The notes beneath the pieces were generated by a model. It was not told the DNA's origin. It saw only the letters and a program-made list of their open reading frames with translations, and did not search any database. A program made the translations under genes and the position numbers. Below, piece after piece: positions 52,928-61,806 of a stretch of 64,000 nt of DNA. Source of the DNA: Kribbella sindirgiensis. GTDB lineage: Bacteria > Actinomycetota > Actinomycetes > Propionibacteriales > Kribbellaceae. Location: assembly GCF_004331435.1 (NCBI RefSeq), contig NZ_SJKA01000023.1, positions 47,445 through 111,444 on the forward strand. Reading direction: 5' to 3'. Every line of letters starts with the position of its first letter. Position 1 is the first letter of the stretch.

Positions 52928-53334
52928 TGCGGTTGGACGAGGGGGCTTGTCGCGGGCGGGTGGCGGCGGCTCGGGTTGGGCGGTTGGCGACGGTGGGGGT
53001 GGATCTGCGCCCGCACATCGTCCCGGTGACGTACGCCGTCCACGCGGACGACCTGTTCATCGCCGTCGACCAGAAGCCGAAGTCGACGACCGCGCTCAAG
53101 CGGTTGCGGAACATCGCCGCGCACGAGCGGGTCGCCGTACTGGTGGACGAGTACGACGAGAACTGGACGCATCTGTGGTGGGTCCGGGTCGACGGGTCCG
53201 CGCGGGTGGTGCCCGAGCACGCGGCGGCGGTCGACCTGCTGACGGCGAAGTACCCGCAGTACGAGGCCGACCCGCCCCAAGGGCCGGTGATCGCGATCAC
53301 GGTCGAAACGTGGTCGGGTTGGTCGTTCAGCTGA
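52927..53334 (+). CDS. PPOX-class F420-dependent oxidoreductase
   Basis: 135 aa, GTG start. The split-barrel flavin/F420 fold shows as RVGRLATVGVDLRPHIVPVTYAVHADDLFIAVDQKPKST and VAVLVDEYDENWTHLWWVRVDGSARV, the conserved W-x-RVDG near residue 85. These small proteins reduce substrates with F420H2. It stands alone between the repeat region and the sigma-factor gene; AGGAGG is absent upstream. Confidence 0.85.
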   Translation: MRLDEGACRGRVAAARVGRLATVGVDLRPHIVPVTYAVHADDLFIAVDQKPKSTTALKRLRNIAAHERVAVLVDEYDENWTHLWWVRVDGSARVVPEHAAAVDLLTAKYPQYEADPPQGPVIAITVETWSGWSFS

Positions 53335-53410
53335 CCGGCAGCTCGACAGGAGGTGTCGGCCCGGCCAGGCCGCGGTCACGCTCAAGCGCGTCGGTCGATC
53401 CGCCGTAGTG

Positions 53411-53451
53411 GACGTATACGTACTGTCGTGCTGCAGGTTGACGCGTAGGGT
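53411..53451 (+). promoter_or_regulatory. Promoter of the ECF sigma-factor gene
   Basis: A -35-like CTGTCG (53423-53428, within ACGTATACGTACTGTCG), 17 bases, then TAGGGT (53446-53451), 7 bases before ATG 53459. TGTCG at -35 is what I recall for ECF42-type promoters, which would mean autoregulation. The first 18 bases recur exactly at 25973. Confidence 0.45.
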
Positions 53452-53458
53452 ACGGGGG

Positions 53459-54703
53459 ATGGACGAGCGCGTGAGTGTGGAGGGGCTGTTACGGGAGCTC
53501 GCGCCGCAGGTGCTGGGGTTTCTGGCTCGGCGGCACGGGCAGTTCGACCTGTGTGAGGACGCCGTACAGGAGGCGTTGCTGGCGGCGGCGACGCAGTGGC
53601 CGGTGGACGGCGTACCGGCGAACCCGCGGGGCTGGCTGATCACGGTCGCGACGCGGCGACTCACCGACGCCTTCCGGAGCGAGAACGCGCGGCGGCGGCG
53701 TGAGGACAACGTCGCGGCGATGGCCGGGCCGGAGGAGCTGGTTTCGCCTGCCGCGGACGTGGACGAGGCACCGGACACCGACGACACCTTGACCTTGCTG
53801 TTCCTGTGCTGCCACCCGGCCGTGACGCCGGCCTCGCAGGTCGCGTTGACCTTGCGGGCCGTCGGCGGTCTGACCACCGCGGAGATCGCGCGCGCGTTCA
53901 TGGTGCCGGAGGCAACGATGGCGCCGCGGATCAGCCGGGCGAAGAAGAGCATCAAGGCGGCAGGCAGCCGGTTCGAGATGCCGCCCGCCTCGGAGCAGGC
54001 GGAGCGGTTGCGCGTCGTACTGCAGGTGCTGTACCTCATTTTCAACGAGGGCTACACGGCCAGCTCGGGCGAGGAGCTGCAGCGGGTCGAGCTGACGGCC
54101 GAGGCGATCCGGCTGGCGCGGATGCTGCGAGCTGCGCTGCCCGACGACGGTGAGGTCGCGGGCCTGCTGGCGTTGATGTTGCTGACCGACTCACGTCGGG
54201 CCGCGCGGACGACCGCGGACGGCGGCCTGGTGCCGATCGACGAGCAGGACCGGTCGTTGTGGGACCGCGCGCAGATCACCGAGGGTGCCGACCTGATCCT
54301 GCACACGTTGCAGCAGGGCGCGGTCGGGTCGTACCAGTTGCAGGCCGCGATCGCCGCCGTACACGCGGAAGCGCCGAGCGCGGACGAGACCGACTGGCGG
54401 CAGATCCTCGCGCTGTACCTGCTGCTCGAGAAGCTCGCGCCGAACCCGATGGTGACGCTCAACTGTGCGATCGCGCTCTCCCAGGTCGAGGGCCCGCAGG
54501 CGGGTCTCGACCTGCTCGCGACACTTGAGGACGACAAGAACATCTCCGAGACGCATCGGCTGGACGCGGTGCGCGCGCATCTGTACGAGCGCGCGGGGGA
54601 TCCGGTCAAGGCCCACGAGCATTACCTGGCCGCGGCCCGACGTACGACGAGCCTCCCGGAACAGCGTTATCTGCAGGCGAAGGCCGACGCGGTCACGGGA
54701 TGA
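53459..54703 (+). CDS. ECF sigma factor with DUF6596 C-terminal domain (ECF42-like)
   Basis: 414 aa from ATG 53459. Region 2 is LGFLARRHGQFDLCEDAVQEALLAAATQWP; region 4 is LTLRAVGGLTTAEIARAFMVPEATMAPRISRAKKSI. The long C-terminus has NEGYTASSG and the signature KLAPNPMVTLNCAIALSQ with TPR-like helices, which marks the DUF6596/ECF42 group. These usually sit beside a DGPF/YCII gene and lack an anti-sigma; no DGPF gene is seen here. Its 3-prime end overlaps the converging methyltransferase remnant by 11 bases. Confidence 0.9.
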   Translation: MDERVSVEGLLRELAPQVLGFLARRHGQFDLCEDAVQEALLAAATQWPVDGVPANPRGWLITVATRRLTDAFRSENARRRREDNVAAMAGPEELVSPAADVDEAPDTDDTLTLLFLCCHPAVTPASQVALTLRAVGGLTTAEIARAFMVPEATMAPRISRAKKSIKAAGSRFEMPPASEQAERLRVVLQVLYLIFNEGYTASSGEELQRVELTAEAIRLARMLRAALPDDGEVAGLLALMLLTDSRRAARTTADGGLVPIDEQDRSLWDRAQITEGADLILHTLQQGAVGSYQLQAAIAAVHAEAPSADETDWRQILALYLLLEKLAPNPMVTLNCAIALSQVEGPQAGLDLLATLEDDKNISETHRLDAVRAHLYERAGDPVKAHEHYLAAARRTTSLPEQRYLQAKADAVTG

Positions 54704-55489
54704 GCCGGTAGAAACGCCAGTACGTCGTCCGGAACGGGTGTACCTGCACCTCGGTGAGGCCCGCGTCGGTGGCGGGCGCGATGAACTCCTCCTCGACGAG
54801 CTCGTCCGCGATCAGGACCGTTCCGCCGGGCGCCAGCATCTGCCGTGCAGTGCGGAGCGCGTCGACCGGCCGCGGCATGTCGTGCAGTGCCTCCAGGATC
54901 GTGACCAGGTCGAACTGCCCGTTCTGCGTGGTCGCGTCCGCGACCGAGAACGTGACCCGATCGCCCAGCCCGGTGGATCGGCGCGCAGCCGCCCGTCGAT
55001 CTCGGGGATGGCCGGCAACCACTCCTCGCCCAGGAGGTTCAGATAGCTTGCCCGGTTGGGGTCCGCGCGTCCCTCCGGTCCCCAGGGCAGCGGCGGTGGT
55101 GCACCGCCGGTCCGGTACGCCTCGACCAAGTCGGGCAGCATCCGGGCTGCCCGGGCGAGCTCGACTCCCTTGTAGCCGTGGTAGTCGACATGGTCCGGAT
55201 CGGCCAGCACCGGTACGTGCTCGGGCGGCAGGGTGTAGCGCCGTTCGGGGGGAGCCGCGGTCACGTCGTCGACGTCGACCAGTCCGCTGGCGGCGTGGTG
55301 CTCCAGCCACTCGCGGATGTAGCGCTCGTTGGTGCCGGTGCGTTCGGCCAGCTCGACCGACGTCGCCGGGCCCTGCTGGGCGAGCGACTGGTACAGCCCC
55401 AGACGCTCGCCGAGGTAGATGGAGTAGAGCTCGAGCGCCGCTCCGGCGTTCCGGAAGATCCGCTCGACGAGTGCGTTGGTCCGGTCCAT
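54693..55489 (-). pseudogene. SAM-dependent methyltransferase, disrupted
   Basis: ATG 55489 opens DRTNALVERIFRNAGAALELYSIYLGERLGLYQSL, the dimerising winged-helix of O-methyltransferase-like proteins, and runs to RLRADPPG near 54980. There the frame changes to LGDRVTFSVADA, and the ~45 residues expected between (including motif I, the GCGTG SAM-binding loop) are gone. A second gap of some 60 residues follows EEFIAPATD, which joins straight to AGLTEVQVHPF, before the usual end WRFYRL. Without motif I it cannot bind SAM. It is likely a recently decayed operon member. Confidence 0.7.
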
Positions 55490-55508
55490 GAACTGGATCG
55501 TACTTTCG

Positions 55509-56474
55509 TCAGGTGATGCTGACCCGGCGACCGGTCTCGTGGGACTCGATGGTGGCGTGGGCGAGTGCGAGGGCTCGGCGGCCGGCACGGGCGTGGACGG
55601 GTGGCTGGTCGCCGGCGCGGAGTGCGGTGAGCAGCGCGTCGACGTGGCGGTCGAAGGTGCCGGCGAAGTTGCGGGCCTCGTCGTCGAAGTACGTCGAGTG
55701 CCAGCGCTGCTCGACCGGGTCGCCTGCCTTGGAGAACGTCAGCGCCCGGACGGTGTCGTGGATGACGAGGCGGCCCTTCGTGCCGTTGATCTCGATCCGT
55801 TGCGTGTCGGGGTACGCGTACGACGAGTCGTAGGTGCCGAGCATCGTGCCGACGGCGCGGTTCTCGAAGTCGACCGCGAGCGCGAGCGTGCTGAACGCGC
55901 CGTACGTCTTGTCGGTCAGGTGCGCGGAGACCGCGGAGATCGGGCCGACGAGGTGTTCGAGCATGTCGAAGCCGTGGCACTGCGTCTCGATCAGGTTGGC
56001 GTGCGGGGACCTGCCGTGGTTCGCCTCGCCGCCGAAGCGCCAGGTCGCGAAGATCAGGTCGCCCAGTTCGCCGGCGTCGATGAGGGCCTTCGCGCGCTGC
56101 ACGGGTTCGGCGTACCGGTGGTTGAAGTTGATCGCGAAGAAGCGGTCGCCGGCCTCGTCCAGCAGTGTGTCGGCCTCGGTGAGGTCGAAGACGAGCGGCT
56201 TCTCGACCAGGAGCGGTACGCCGGTCCGCACGAGCTTCAGCGTCACGTCGTAGTGGTCCTCGTTCGGCAGGCACACTGTGACGAGCTCCGGGCGCTCGAC
56301 GCGAAGCATCTCGTCGAGATCGGTGTACGGCGTCGCGCCGTACCTCTCGGCCCGCGCCCGGGTCCGGGCCGGGGTACGGCCGCAGACCGCCACCAGTTCG
56401 GTGTCCTCGCGCCGGGAGAAGATGCGCGCGTGGTGCTCGCCCCAGCCGCCGGCGCCGACGACCGCGACCCTCAC
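55509..56474 (-). CDS. Gfo/Idh/MocA family oxidoreductase
   Basis: 321 aa, GTG start. The NAD motif is VAVVGAGGWGEHHARIF; VEKPL is the conserved EKP with the catalytic-type Lys, and H184-region residues are in FNHRYAEPVQRAKALI and HGFDMLEHLVG. These enzymes oxidise sugars or inositols with NAD(P). It overlaps the alcohol dehydrogenase gene by 4 bases, upstream in the same operon. Confidence 0.88.
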   Translation of the reverse strand: MRVAVVGAGGWGEHHARIFSRREDTELVAVCGRTPARTRARAERYGATPYTDLDEMLRVERPELVTVCLPNEDHYDVTLKLVRTGVPLLVEKPLVFDLTEADTLLDEAGDRFFAINFNHRYAEPVQRAKALIDAGELGDLIFATWRFGGEANHGRSPHANLIETQCHGFDMLEHLVGPISAVSAHLTDKTYGAFSTLALAVDFENRAVGTMLGTYDSSYAYPDTQRIEINGTKGRLVIHDTVRALTFSKAGDPVEQRWHSTYFDDEARNFAGTFDRHVDALLTALRAGDQPPVHARAGRRALALAHATIESHETGRRVSIT

Positions 56475-57478
56475 GCGGCACCGTCCTGCGTGACGACGAC
56501 CTTGCCCGTTTCACCAGCCATGAACAGGCGGAACGCCTCGGCGATGTCGGCGACCGGGAAGCGGTGGCTGATGACCCGTCCGATGAGCTCCTGGTGTTCC
56601 TGGAGGAGTGCGAGGTTGCCGGGCATCTCGTCGTACCGGAAGTACTCGCTGCCGAGTACGGCGTGTTCGGGGCCGATCAGGTCGCGGGACACGTCGAGCG
56701 TGACCGATTCGCCGTGGCCGACGCAGATCAGGGCACCGCGCCGGCTGAGGATGTCGAGCGCCGCGCGGCGGGCGGATTCCTTACCGGACGAGTCGAAGGC
56801 GAGATCGGGGCTGCCGGCCCGGGTGAGGTCGTCGGCGAGGAGCGGGATCGCGCCGAACGATTCGGCGAAATCGAGCCGCCAGCGGGAGAAGTCGGAGATG
56901 TAGACCGGTACGTCGGCGCCGTACTTGAGCTTGCTCATCACCGTCAGGCCGAGCCCGATCGGGCCGGCGCCGGCGATGTAGACGCTTTCGACGTCCTGCC
57001 GGACGAGCGCCGCGCGGCCGAGGGCGTGGCTGCTCGTACCCATCACGTCGAGCAGCATCGTGGCGTTGCCGATCTCGATGTCGTCGGTGATCGGGAAGAA
57101 GTTGGACTCGTGCACCAGTTCGTACGGACCGTAGCCGCCGTCGTGGGTGAAGCCCATGTCGGCGCGCTTGGCGGAGCACTGGTTGGTCGCGTCGTACCTG
57201 CAGCTTCGGCATTCGCCGCAGAAGTCCATCAGGAACACGGCGCCGCGCGTGCCGACGGGTGTGCTGGTGCCGTCGCCGGTCTGCAGGACGGTGCCGGCGG
57301 CTTCGTGTCCGGGGACGACGGACGAGCCGTCGTAGTACTGGTGGCGGTCGGTGCCGCAGAGGGCGTTGGCCTGGACGGCTAGGAGGAGCTGGCCGGGTCC
57401 GGGGTCCGGGTACTCGTGGTCCGCGAACTCGATGCAGCCGGTTCCGGTGAACCTGGGGGCGAGGGCGGTACGCGTCAT
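56471..57478 (-). CDS. Zinc-dependent alcohol dehydrogenase (MDR) family protein
   Basis: 335 aa from ATG 57478. CGTDRHQY holds the catalytic Zn ligand, GHEAAG the His-Glu pair and CGECRSCRY the structural zinc cysteines; IAGAGPIGLGLTVMSKL is the cofactor loop. Probably oxidises a sugar or polyol to feed the adjacent Gfo/Idh enzyme. A palindromic operator sits just upstream. Confidence 0.88.
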   Translation of the reverse strand: MTRTALAPRFTGTGCIEFADHEYPDPGPGQLLLAVQANALCGTDRHQYYDGSSVVPGHEAAGTVLQTGDGTSTPVGTRGAVFLMDFCGECRSCRYDATNQCSAKRADMGFTHDGGYGPYELVHESNFFPITDDIEIGNATMLLDVMGTSSHALGRAALVRQDVESVYIAGAGPIGLGLTVMSKLKYGADVPVYISDFSRWRLDFAESFGAIPLLADDLTRAGSPDLAFDSSGKESARRAALDILSRRGALICVGHGESVTLDVSRDLIGPEHAVLGSEYFRYDEMPGNLALLQEHQELIGRVISHRFPVADIAEAFRLFMAGETGKVVVTQDGAA

Positions 57479-57488
57479 GCTGCCGGAA

Positions 57489-57504
57489 TTTACTACGTAG
57501 CAAA
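57489..57504. promoter_or_regulatory. Palindromic operator before the ADH operon
   Basis: TTTACTACGTAGCAAA is a 16-bp palindrome with a single mismatched pair, a perfect CTACGTAG core and the central CG typical of LacI-family sites. It lies 10 bases before the ADH start, where it would overlap the -10 region, and 36 bases past the LacI stop. Confidence 0.6.
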
Positions 57505-57539
57505 TCCTGCCCACAAGGGGTTAAGGGTGAGTGTTGGGG

Positions 57540-58520
57540 CTAGCGGCTGGTGCTCTCCCGGACCCGGAGCTCGTAGCCGGCCATCCGGTGCTGCGGGACG
57601 TGGTCCTCGTCGAGCTGCTCCGCGAGCAGGTCGAGCGCCATACTCGCGATGTCGTCGAGCAACGGAGCGACCGTACTGAGCGACGGCGTCGACAACCCCG
57701 CCTCGACAATGTCGTCGAACCCGACCACCGAAACCTGCCCCGGGACATCGATCCCGGCCCGCCCCAAAGCCCGCAACGCCCCCAGCGCAGCGGAATCATT
57801 CATCGCAAAGATCCCGTCCGGGACTGCTTTCTCGGTGAGCAGTGCGGTGACGGCTTCGGCGGCCGCCGCAGTGGTCCAGTCGCACTCGACGACCAGCGGC
57901 GCGATCCCGTACTTCTTCAACGCCGCCTGGTACCCCTGCCTACGCAACTGATACGACCGCCTGGGCCCGTGCCCCGCCCCGAGCAGGACGATCCGACGGC
58001 GCCCGGTATCGAGGAGATGGCTGACAGCAGCCTGTGCTGCCTCACGATTCTTGATGCCGACATGGTCGATCGCACTTCCCGGCTCGCGGTCACCGATCAG
58101 CACCACCGGATGCGTACTGCGCCGATCCGTGCGCCCGAGCGACACCGCACTCATGATCAACCCATCGGTGAGAATCTCACCCCCACCCCGAAGCAGCTCG
58201 AGTTCGGTCTCATGCCGCCCCCCGGTGGTCTCGACCAACACCGTCGTAGACCGCTCCCTCGCAGCGGAAACAACCGCCTCAGCGAGATCAGCGAAGTACC
58301 GCTCCCGAAAGGTCGGAACAGCCAGCGTCACAGTCCCCGTACGCCCGGTCCGCAGCCGGCGAGCCGCCGTGTTCGGCCGGTACCCCAAGGCGTCGAGGCT
58401 CGCCTGAACGCGGGCCCGAGTCGCGGGGGAGACATGAACGTAGTTGTTCACCACATTCGAGACGGTCCGCTGCGAGACACCCGCGTGCCGGGCCACGTCG
58501 GACATGCTGACCGCCACCAC
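57540..58520 (-). CDS. LacI family transcriptional regulator
   Basis: 326 aa, GTG with AAGGAG 4 bases upstream (GTG 58517 and ATG 58505 possible). The HTH is SMSDVARHAGVSQRTVSNVVNN; the effector domain includes TVTLAVPTFRERYFADLAEAV and VSVVGFDDIVEAGLSTPSLSTV. It lies upstream of the ADH-Gfo/Idh genes on the same strand and likely acts at the palindrome between them. Confidence 0.9.
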   Translation of the reverse strand: MVAVSMSDVARHAGVSQRTVSNVVNNYVHVSPATRARVQASLDALGYRPNTAARRLRTGRTGTVTLAVPTFRERYFADLAEAVVSAARERSTTVLVETTGGRHETELELLRGGGEILTDGLIMSAVSLGRTDRRSTHPVVLIGDREPGSAIDHVGIKNREAAQAAVSHLLDTGRRRIVLLGAGHGPRRSYQLRRQGYQAALKKYGIAPLVVECDWTTAAAAEAVTALLTEKAVPDGIFAMNDSAALGALRALGRAGIDVPGQVSVVGFDDIVEAGLSTPSLSTVAPLLDDIASMALDLLAEQLDEDHVPQHRMAGYELRVRESTSR

Positions 58521-58539
58521 TGCACTCCTTCTGAGCTGA

Positions 58540-58634
58540 GGGCGCGTCTCCCGGTCCCACGCCTACTGCGCGGCACTCAGCGGGCACCTCGCCGAGCACC
58601 TGCTCGCTACGGCGTGGGACCGGGAGACACGCCC
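58540..58634. repeat. Interspersed element, short copy 3
   Basis: 95 bp. Left end 58540-58563 and right end 58611-58634 are inverted copies over 24 bp with one mismatch, and match copy 2. The core CTACTGCGCGGCACTCAG is shared, but about 68 bp of the interior is missing. It lies between the lacI start and the acyl-CoA dehydrogenase promoter. Confidence 0.8.
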
Positions 58635-58665
58635 TGGGGTTCGTCAGGTTATACCGGACAAAGCG

Positions 58666-58694
58666 TGACCTGAGTTGTAACTTCGGTTTACAGT
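58666..58694 (+). promoter_or_regulatory. Promoter/operator of the acyl-CoA dehydrogenase operon
   Basis: -35-like TGACCT (58666-58671), 17-base spacer, -10-like TACAGT (58689-58694), ATG at 58701 at leaderless distance. TGTAAC-TTCG-GTTTACA within it is an imperfect palindrome that may bind a repressor. Confidence 0.4.
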
Positions 58695-58700
58695 GACGGC

Positions 58701-60005
58701 ATGAGCATTCAGGAGCGGACGCGCGGGCGGCGGGACGCGATCGGCGTCGGGGTCGCCCTGCTGAACCGGCTGGCCCAGTGGCGGGCGATCGACCGGCTCG
58801 GGCTGCGGAAGCCGGCTGAGCGGGCCGTCTTCGAGGCGACCAAGACCGGATTCCGGACGGCAGGAGCGCTCTCCCGGCGCTTCTCGGCCGCGTCGAAGCT
58901 GGCCTCGCCGTCCCGGCTGCCCGCGGCAAAGGGGACCGGGCGGTTCGACCTGACGCCGACCGAGGACCAGCAGATGATGGTCGACGTCGTCCGCTCGTTC
59001 GCCGCCGACGTACTGCGTCCCGCTGCCGCCGCCGCGGACACCGCGTGCGTCACGGACCCGAAGGTGCTGGAGTCGTCGGCCGAGCTCGGGCTGAGTCTGA
59101 TCGAGGTCCCGGAGGAGCTCGGCGGCATCGTCACCGAGCGGTCCGCGATGACCGGCGTGCTGGTCGCCGAGGCGCTCGCGCACGGTGACCTGGGGCAGGC
59201 TGTCGCGTGCTTGGCGCCGTCCGCGGTGAGTACGGCGATCTCACTGTGGGGCGACGAGACGCAGCAGGCGACGTACCTCCCGGCCTTCACCGGCTCTTCG
59301 GTGCCGGCCGCTGCGCTAGCACTGCTGGAACCACGGCCGTTGTTCGATCCGTTCGAGCTGCAGACACGGTTCACCGGCGGTCTGCTGAACGGCGTGAAGT
59401 CGTTGGTGCCGCGGGCGGCCGAGGCGGAGCTGTTCGTGATCGGTGCGCAGACCGACGCCGGGCCGCGGCTGTTCGTGGTCGAGCCGGACCACCCGGGCGT
59501 GACGATCGAGGCCGAGCCGTCGATGGGGCTGCGGGCCGCTTCGCTCGCGCGCGTGATCCTGGTGGACGTTCCGGCGGTCCCGCTGGGTTCGGTCGAGGAC
59601 TACGCCGAGTGCGTGCGGTTGTCGCGGCTCGGGTGGTGCGCGCTGTCGCTGGGTACGGCGCGGGCGGTGCTCGACTACGTCACGCCGTACGTCAACGAAC
59701 GCACGGCCTTCGGCGAACCGATCAGCCATCGGCAGTCGGTGGCGTTCATGGTCGCGAACATCGGGATCGAGCTCGAGGGCATGAAGCTGGTGACGTACCG
59801 GGCCGGATCGCGGGCGTCGCAGGGGCTCCCGTTCGCGCGGGAGGCGGCGCTGGCGCGGCGGTTGTGTGCGGAGAAGGGCATGCAGATCGGGACCGACGGC
59901 GTACAGCTGCTCGGCGGGCACGGGTTCGTGAAGGAGCATCCGGTGGAGCGGTGGTACCGCGATCTGCGGGCGATCGGCGTGATGGAAGGTGCGGTGCTGG
60001 TCTGA
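58701..60005 (+). CDS. Acyl-CoA dehydrogenase family protein, first of pair
   Basis: 434 aa. An extra basic N-terminus (~75 residues) precedes FDLTPTEDQQMMVDVVRSFAADVLRP. The FAD-binding end is GTDGVQLLGGHGFVKEHPVERWYRDLRAIGVMEGA. The usual catalytic Glu position falls in IGVMEG. It probably pairs with the next product as a heteromeric enzyme, as seen for steroid or branched-chain substrates in actinomycetes; the substrate is unknown. The next ATG overlaps the stop. Confidence 0.85.
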   Translation: MSIQERTRGRRDAIGVGVALLNRLAQWRAIDRLGLRKPAERAVFEATKTGFRTAGALSRRFSAASKLASPSRLPAAKGTGRFDLTPTEDQQMMVDVVRSFAADVLRPAAAAADTACVTDPKVLESSAELGLSLIEVPEELGGIVTERSAMTGVLVAEALAHGDLGQAVACLAPSAVSTAISLWGDETQQATYLPAFTGSSVPAAALALLEPRPLFDPFELQTRFTGGLLNGVKSLVPRAAEAELFVIGAQTDAGPRLFVVEPDHPGVTIEAEPSMGLRAASLARVILVDVPAVPLGSVEDYAECVRLSRLGWCALSLGTARAVLDYVTPYVNERTAFGEPISHRQSVAFMVANIGIELEGMKLVTYRAGSRASQGLPFAREAALARRLCAEKGMQIGTDGVQLLGGHGFVKEHPVERWYRDLRAIGVMEGAVLV

Positions 60006-61207
60006 TGATCAACCTCGAGACTCCTCGCAAGTTCAGGGCCTTCGTCAACCAGGCGCACCAGGTGGCGGCCGAGATGCTGCGGCCGAACTCCCGCCGGTAC
60101 GACCTGGCCGAACACGAGTACCCGGTCGAGCTGGACATGCTCGCCGCGATGGTCGACGGATTAGGTGCCTCGGGCACCGGTTCCGGTGCGGGCGCTTCCG
60201 GCGTACGGCGTACCGCTGCCGCCGACGACGGTGTCGTCAACGGGTCGAACCTGTCGTCGGTGCTGTCGATCATGGAGATGTGCTGGGGCGACGTCGGGCT
60301 GCTGCTGTCGATGCCGCGCCAGGGCCTCGGGAACTCGGCGATCGCGTCCGTCGCGTCGGACGAGCAACTGCGGCGCTTCGACGGCGTGTGGGCCGCGATG
60401 GCGATCACCGAACCGGGCTGCGGCTCGGACTCGGCCGGCATCCAGACCACCGCGCGACTCGACGGCGACGCCTACGTCCTGGACGGTGAGAAGATCTTCG
60501 TCACCGCCGGCGGCCGCTGCGACGCGGTCGTCGTCTGGGCGACCCTCGACAAGTCGCTCGGCCGGGCCGCGATCAAGTCGTTCGTGGTCATGAAGGACAC
60601 GCCCGGCATGACCGTCGAACGCCTGGAGCACAAGCTCGGCATCCGCGCCTCCGACACCGCGACGATCCGCTTCGAGAACTGCCGCGTCCCGGTGGAGAAC
60701 CTGCTGGGTTCCGCGGACATCGACAAGGGTTTCGCCGGTGTCATGCAGACCTTCGACAACACCCGCCCCCTGGTCGCCGCGATGGCCGTCGGCTGCGCCC
60801 GTGCGGCCCTGGAACTCACCCGCGAGCTACTGTCCGAAGCCGGCGTACAGATCGACTACGACCGCCCCGCTCACCTGCAGAACGCCGCGGCCGCGACGTA
60901 CCTGTCCATGGAGTCCGACTGGGAAGCCGCCTACCTCCTCACCCTCCAGGCCGCCTGGATGGCCGACAACGGCCAACCCAACTCCCTCCAAGCCTCCATG
61001 GCCAAAGCCAAAGCCGGCCGCACCGCCAACGAGATAACCCTCCGCTGCGTAGAACTAACCGGCCCCCTCGGCTACACCGAACACCACCTCCTGGAGAAGT
61101 GGTCCCGAGACAGCAAAATCCTGGACATCTTCGAAGGCACCCAACAGATCCAGCAACTGATCGTGGCGCGCCGCCTCCTTGGAAAGACCTCTGCTGAGCT
61201 GAAATAG
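60005..61207 (+). CDS. Acyl-CoA dehydrogenase, second of pair
   Basis: 400 aa, ATG sharing one base with the previous stop. AMAITEPGCGSDSAGIQTTARLDGDAYVLDGEKIFVT is the substrate- and FAD-binding segment, TFDNTRPLVAAMAVG the catalytic region and KILDIFEGTQQIQQLIVAR the closing motif. Translationally coupled to its partner. Third-position composition in the last ~200 bases shifts to CCN/CTC-rich codons, as at other ends in the window. Confidence 0.9.
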   Translation: MINLETPRKFRAFVNQAHQVAAEMLRPNSRRYDLAEHEYPVELDMLAAMVDGLGASGTGSGAGASGVRRTAAADDGVVNGSNLSSVLSIMEMCWGDVGLLLSMPRQGLGNSAIASVASDEQLRRFDGVWAAMAITEPGCGSDSAGIQTTARLDGDAYVLDGEKIFVTAGGRCDAVVVWATLDKSLGRAAIKSFVVMKDTPGMTVERLEHKLGIRASDTATIRFENCRVPVENLLGSADIDKGFAGVMQTFDNTRPLVAAMAVGCARAALELTRELLSEAGVQIDYDRPAHLQNAAAATYLSMESDWEAAYLLTLQAAWMADNGQPNSLQASMAKAKAGRTANEITLRCVELTGPLGYTEHHLLEKWSRDSKILDIFEGTQQIQQLIVARRLLGKTSAELK

Positions 61208-61452
61208 CTTTGTTTGTAGGGTCTTCCGCTGTTCCTGGGTCTCGGACCAGAGCAGTCCGGGGCCCGGATCGGGAGGGCCGAGCTTCGGGCCGGCGGACGG
61301 CCGGGAACCCGGCTCCGAGACAAACTCGCCGACTCTGGGTAGACGCACCACCAACACGGGCGACGAGTCGTCAATGACCGGGTCGACGTTGTGCGGTGTC
61401 CGATCGACCAGTTGGTCGTACTTGTCGACTTCTTCCACCATGTTCTACCGCC
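61208..61452. other. Region with no supported gene
   Basis: A minus-strand open frame covers 61055-61441, but its latter half is antisense to the dehydrogenase and it shows no domain. The stretch may hold decayed sequence next to the sigma-factor remnant. Confidence 0.35.
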
Positions 61453-61739
61453 ACTTGGCCCGACGGCGGCGGAAAGTCCACCGCCGGCGGTCTTCGTCCG
61501 ATCCACGGCCGCGACAGCGTCGCCCGGGTGCTTGTCGCCAGTACCGCCGAACCGGCCGAAGGTCTCACCAACCAGTACCGAGACGTCACGGGGATCCGTC
61601 CGCAGTGATCTTCGCGGACAACTCGCCGTACGCCGTGATGGTCGTGGACGTCTCCGCGGACAGCGAGCAGGTGCAGGACATCTACGTGGTCAGCAACCCC
61701 GAGAAACTCTCCCACCTTCCGGACGCCTCAGCCGGCTGA
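61453..61739 (+). pseudogene. ECF41-type sigma factor, C-terminal remnant
   Basis: One frame reads TWPDGGGKSTAGGLRPIHGRDSVARVL and ends at TGA 61606-61608; another continues SAVIFADNSPYAVMVVDVSADSEQVQDIYVVSNPEKLSHL to TGA 61737-61739. Together they match the SnoaL-like C-terminal domain of SigJ/ECF41 factors (W-DGGGK and NP-KL motifs). The sigma regions 2 and 4 are absent and a frameshift lies near 61595. Confidence 0.55.
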
Positions 61740-61806
61740 CCTCAAGTGTCGGAGGCGGTTGCTACTTTTCCGTCGTGATCATCGAGGTGCGCACCTACAG
61801 GCGACG

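Noticed and set aside
52302..53029. Extension of a plus-strand frame through the minisatellite (51089-53029)
   Set aside because: Out of frame with the FAD oxidoreductase, which ends cleanly at 52313.
61055..61441. 128-aa minus-strand ORF
   Set aside because: Half is antisense to the acyl-CoA dehydrogenase; no domain and no ribosome site.
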